A stretch of DNA of 64,000 nucleotides from Pigmentibacter sp. JX0631 (GTDB taxonomy: Bacteria; Bdellovibrionota_B; Oligoflexia; Silvanigrellales; Silvanigrellaceae). The position numbers and the translations under genes were made by a program. The stretch is from assembly GCF_029873255.1 (NCBI RefSeq), contig NZ_CP123622.1, forward strand, positions 2,951,001-3,015,000. The letters are read 5' to 3'. Positions 63,416 to 64,000 of the stretch are shown piece by piece. The first letter of the stretch is position 1; the number at the start of each line of letters is the position of its first letter. A model generated the notes under the pieces. The model did not search any database, was not told the origin of the DNA, and saw only the letters and a list, made by a program, of their open reading frames with translations.

Positions 63416-63999
63416 GAATAGTGTTCATCTACTTTCTGATAAGTATTTCTCAAATTTTTAAAGCATTTGGAGAGGATTTACCTACAATACCAAAAGAATT
63501 AACAGCTTCTGAAGCGCTAAAAATTAGAGAAGAGCTGCAATTAATTAAAATAGATATCGAACAAAAGATTGTGAAATTAGAAGAAGCAAAGAAATCTTAT
63601 GATTTAGCCAAAAATGATGTTGAAGTACGGATAAAAAAAATAGAAGAAGAGAAACGTTTACTTGACGAAACCCTCCAAAAAGAGAAAAAACTAAAAGAGG
63701 ATCGGGTGAAAGAGGCTGTGGAGTTTGTTTCAAAAATGGAGCCAAGAAAGGTTGCTCCCGTTTTAGAATCTATGGATAGAGATTTAGTGATAGCTCTATT
63801 TAGCCGTTTGCCATCAAGGCAAGTTACTAAGCTTCTTGAAAATACTTCACCCGCAAAAGCGACACAATTTTTGGAGTACTACACTAGAATTCGCTCTGGT
63901 AGAGAATTTGAAATGCTACGTGAACTTGGGTTATGTTCTCCAGCTAAGGAAAAAAATGAAGAAAAAGGAAAACAAACATCTGAATCAGCAAAACAGTGA
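63412..63999 (+). CDS. MotE-like protein (signal peptide, coiled coil, MgtE-N-type domain)
   Basis: 195 residues. The N-terminal hydrophobic signal (~1-20, IVFIYFLISISQIFKAFG) is followed by a coiled coil (~35-100). A C-terminal MgtE-N-like domain follows (EAVEFVSKMEPRKVAPVLES, VIALFSRLPSRQVTKLLEN). Such proteins follow fliJ in many flagellar operons and act near the motor or stator in the periplasm. The gene ends one base before the window edge. Confidence 0.82.
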   Translation: MRIVFIYFLISISQIFKAFGEDLPTIPKELTASEALKIREELQLIKIDIEQKIVKLEEAKKSYDLAKNDVEVRIKKIEEEKRLLDETLQKEKKLKEDRVKEAVEFVSKMEPRKVAPVLESMDRDLVIALFSRLPSRQVTKLLENTSPAKATQFLEYYTRIRSGREFEMLRELGLCSPAKEKNEEKGKQTSESAKQ

Positions 64000-64000
64000 C

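Overview
The window is AT-rich chromosomal DNA from a motile, flagellated Gram-negative bacterium. Evidence for this is lipoprotein signal peptides, an Omp85-type outer-membrane protein, a fliG-fliH-fliI-fliJ block, a flagellin and several taxis proteins. Gene content and style (low GC, many lipoproteins, two flagellin-type proteins, cytoplasmic taxis receptor) would fit the Silvanigrellales/Oligoflexia part of Bdellovibrionota. That placement is an inference, not a measurement.

Layout. 1-7300: truncated dicarboxylate/amino-acid symporter, Aer-type PAS protein, EmrA/EmrB-like efflux pair, MscS channel and POT peptide transporter. 7519-20246: a compact minus-strand purine operon in the order purB-purS fusion, purQ, purL, purF, purE, purK, pyrF, purC-purD fusion, purN, purM; most genes overlap. 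The apparently missing purS is the C-terminal 76 residues of PurB. 20364-22312: ahpC, ahpD and a ZIP metal transporter. 22468-22842: a short IS6-type transposase remnant with its own terminator. 22989-28262: an operon of an unknown protein, a glycosyltransferase-TPR protein and a FlgN/FliT-like protein, then thyX, then flagellin, whose leader carries a CsrA-type hairpin. 28322-29770: a solute-binding protein and two small lipoproteins.

29869-37233 is an intact Tn402/Tn5053-type transposon of 7365 bp with matching terminal inverted repeats, four left and two right transposase-binding repeats and a 5-bp target duplication (AAAAT). It encodes TniA, TniB, TniQ and a serine resolvase with a res-like site. 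Unusually, three cargo genes lie between tniQ and the resolvase: an ASCH-domain protein, an unknown protein with two C-terminal membrane helices, and a GNAT-fold protein resembling phage Mu Mom (adenine hypermodification). This cargo is the best candidate for an undescribed system in the window: a transposon that may mark its own DNA and carry a partner reader and membrane protein.

37358-44651: a small secreted protein, an Omp85-like protein with TetR regulator, then a three-gene operon (MshEN-type domain protein with repeat region, cytoplasmic methyl-accepting protein, divergent flagellin-like protein). 44772-48354: branched-chain aminotransferase, tRNA-Gln(TTG), and a sensor kinase/response regulator pair. 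48915-55569: a lipoprotein island with a 47-residue lipoprotein and three large lipoproteins sharing an unrecognised C-terminal module, separated by long very AT-rich non-coding stretches. 56101-63999: an Rpn-family nuclease, a solute-binding protein translationally coupled to a secondary symporter, then fliG, fliH, fliI, fliJ and a MotE-like gene running to the window end.
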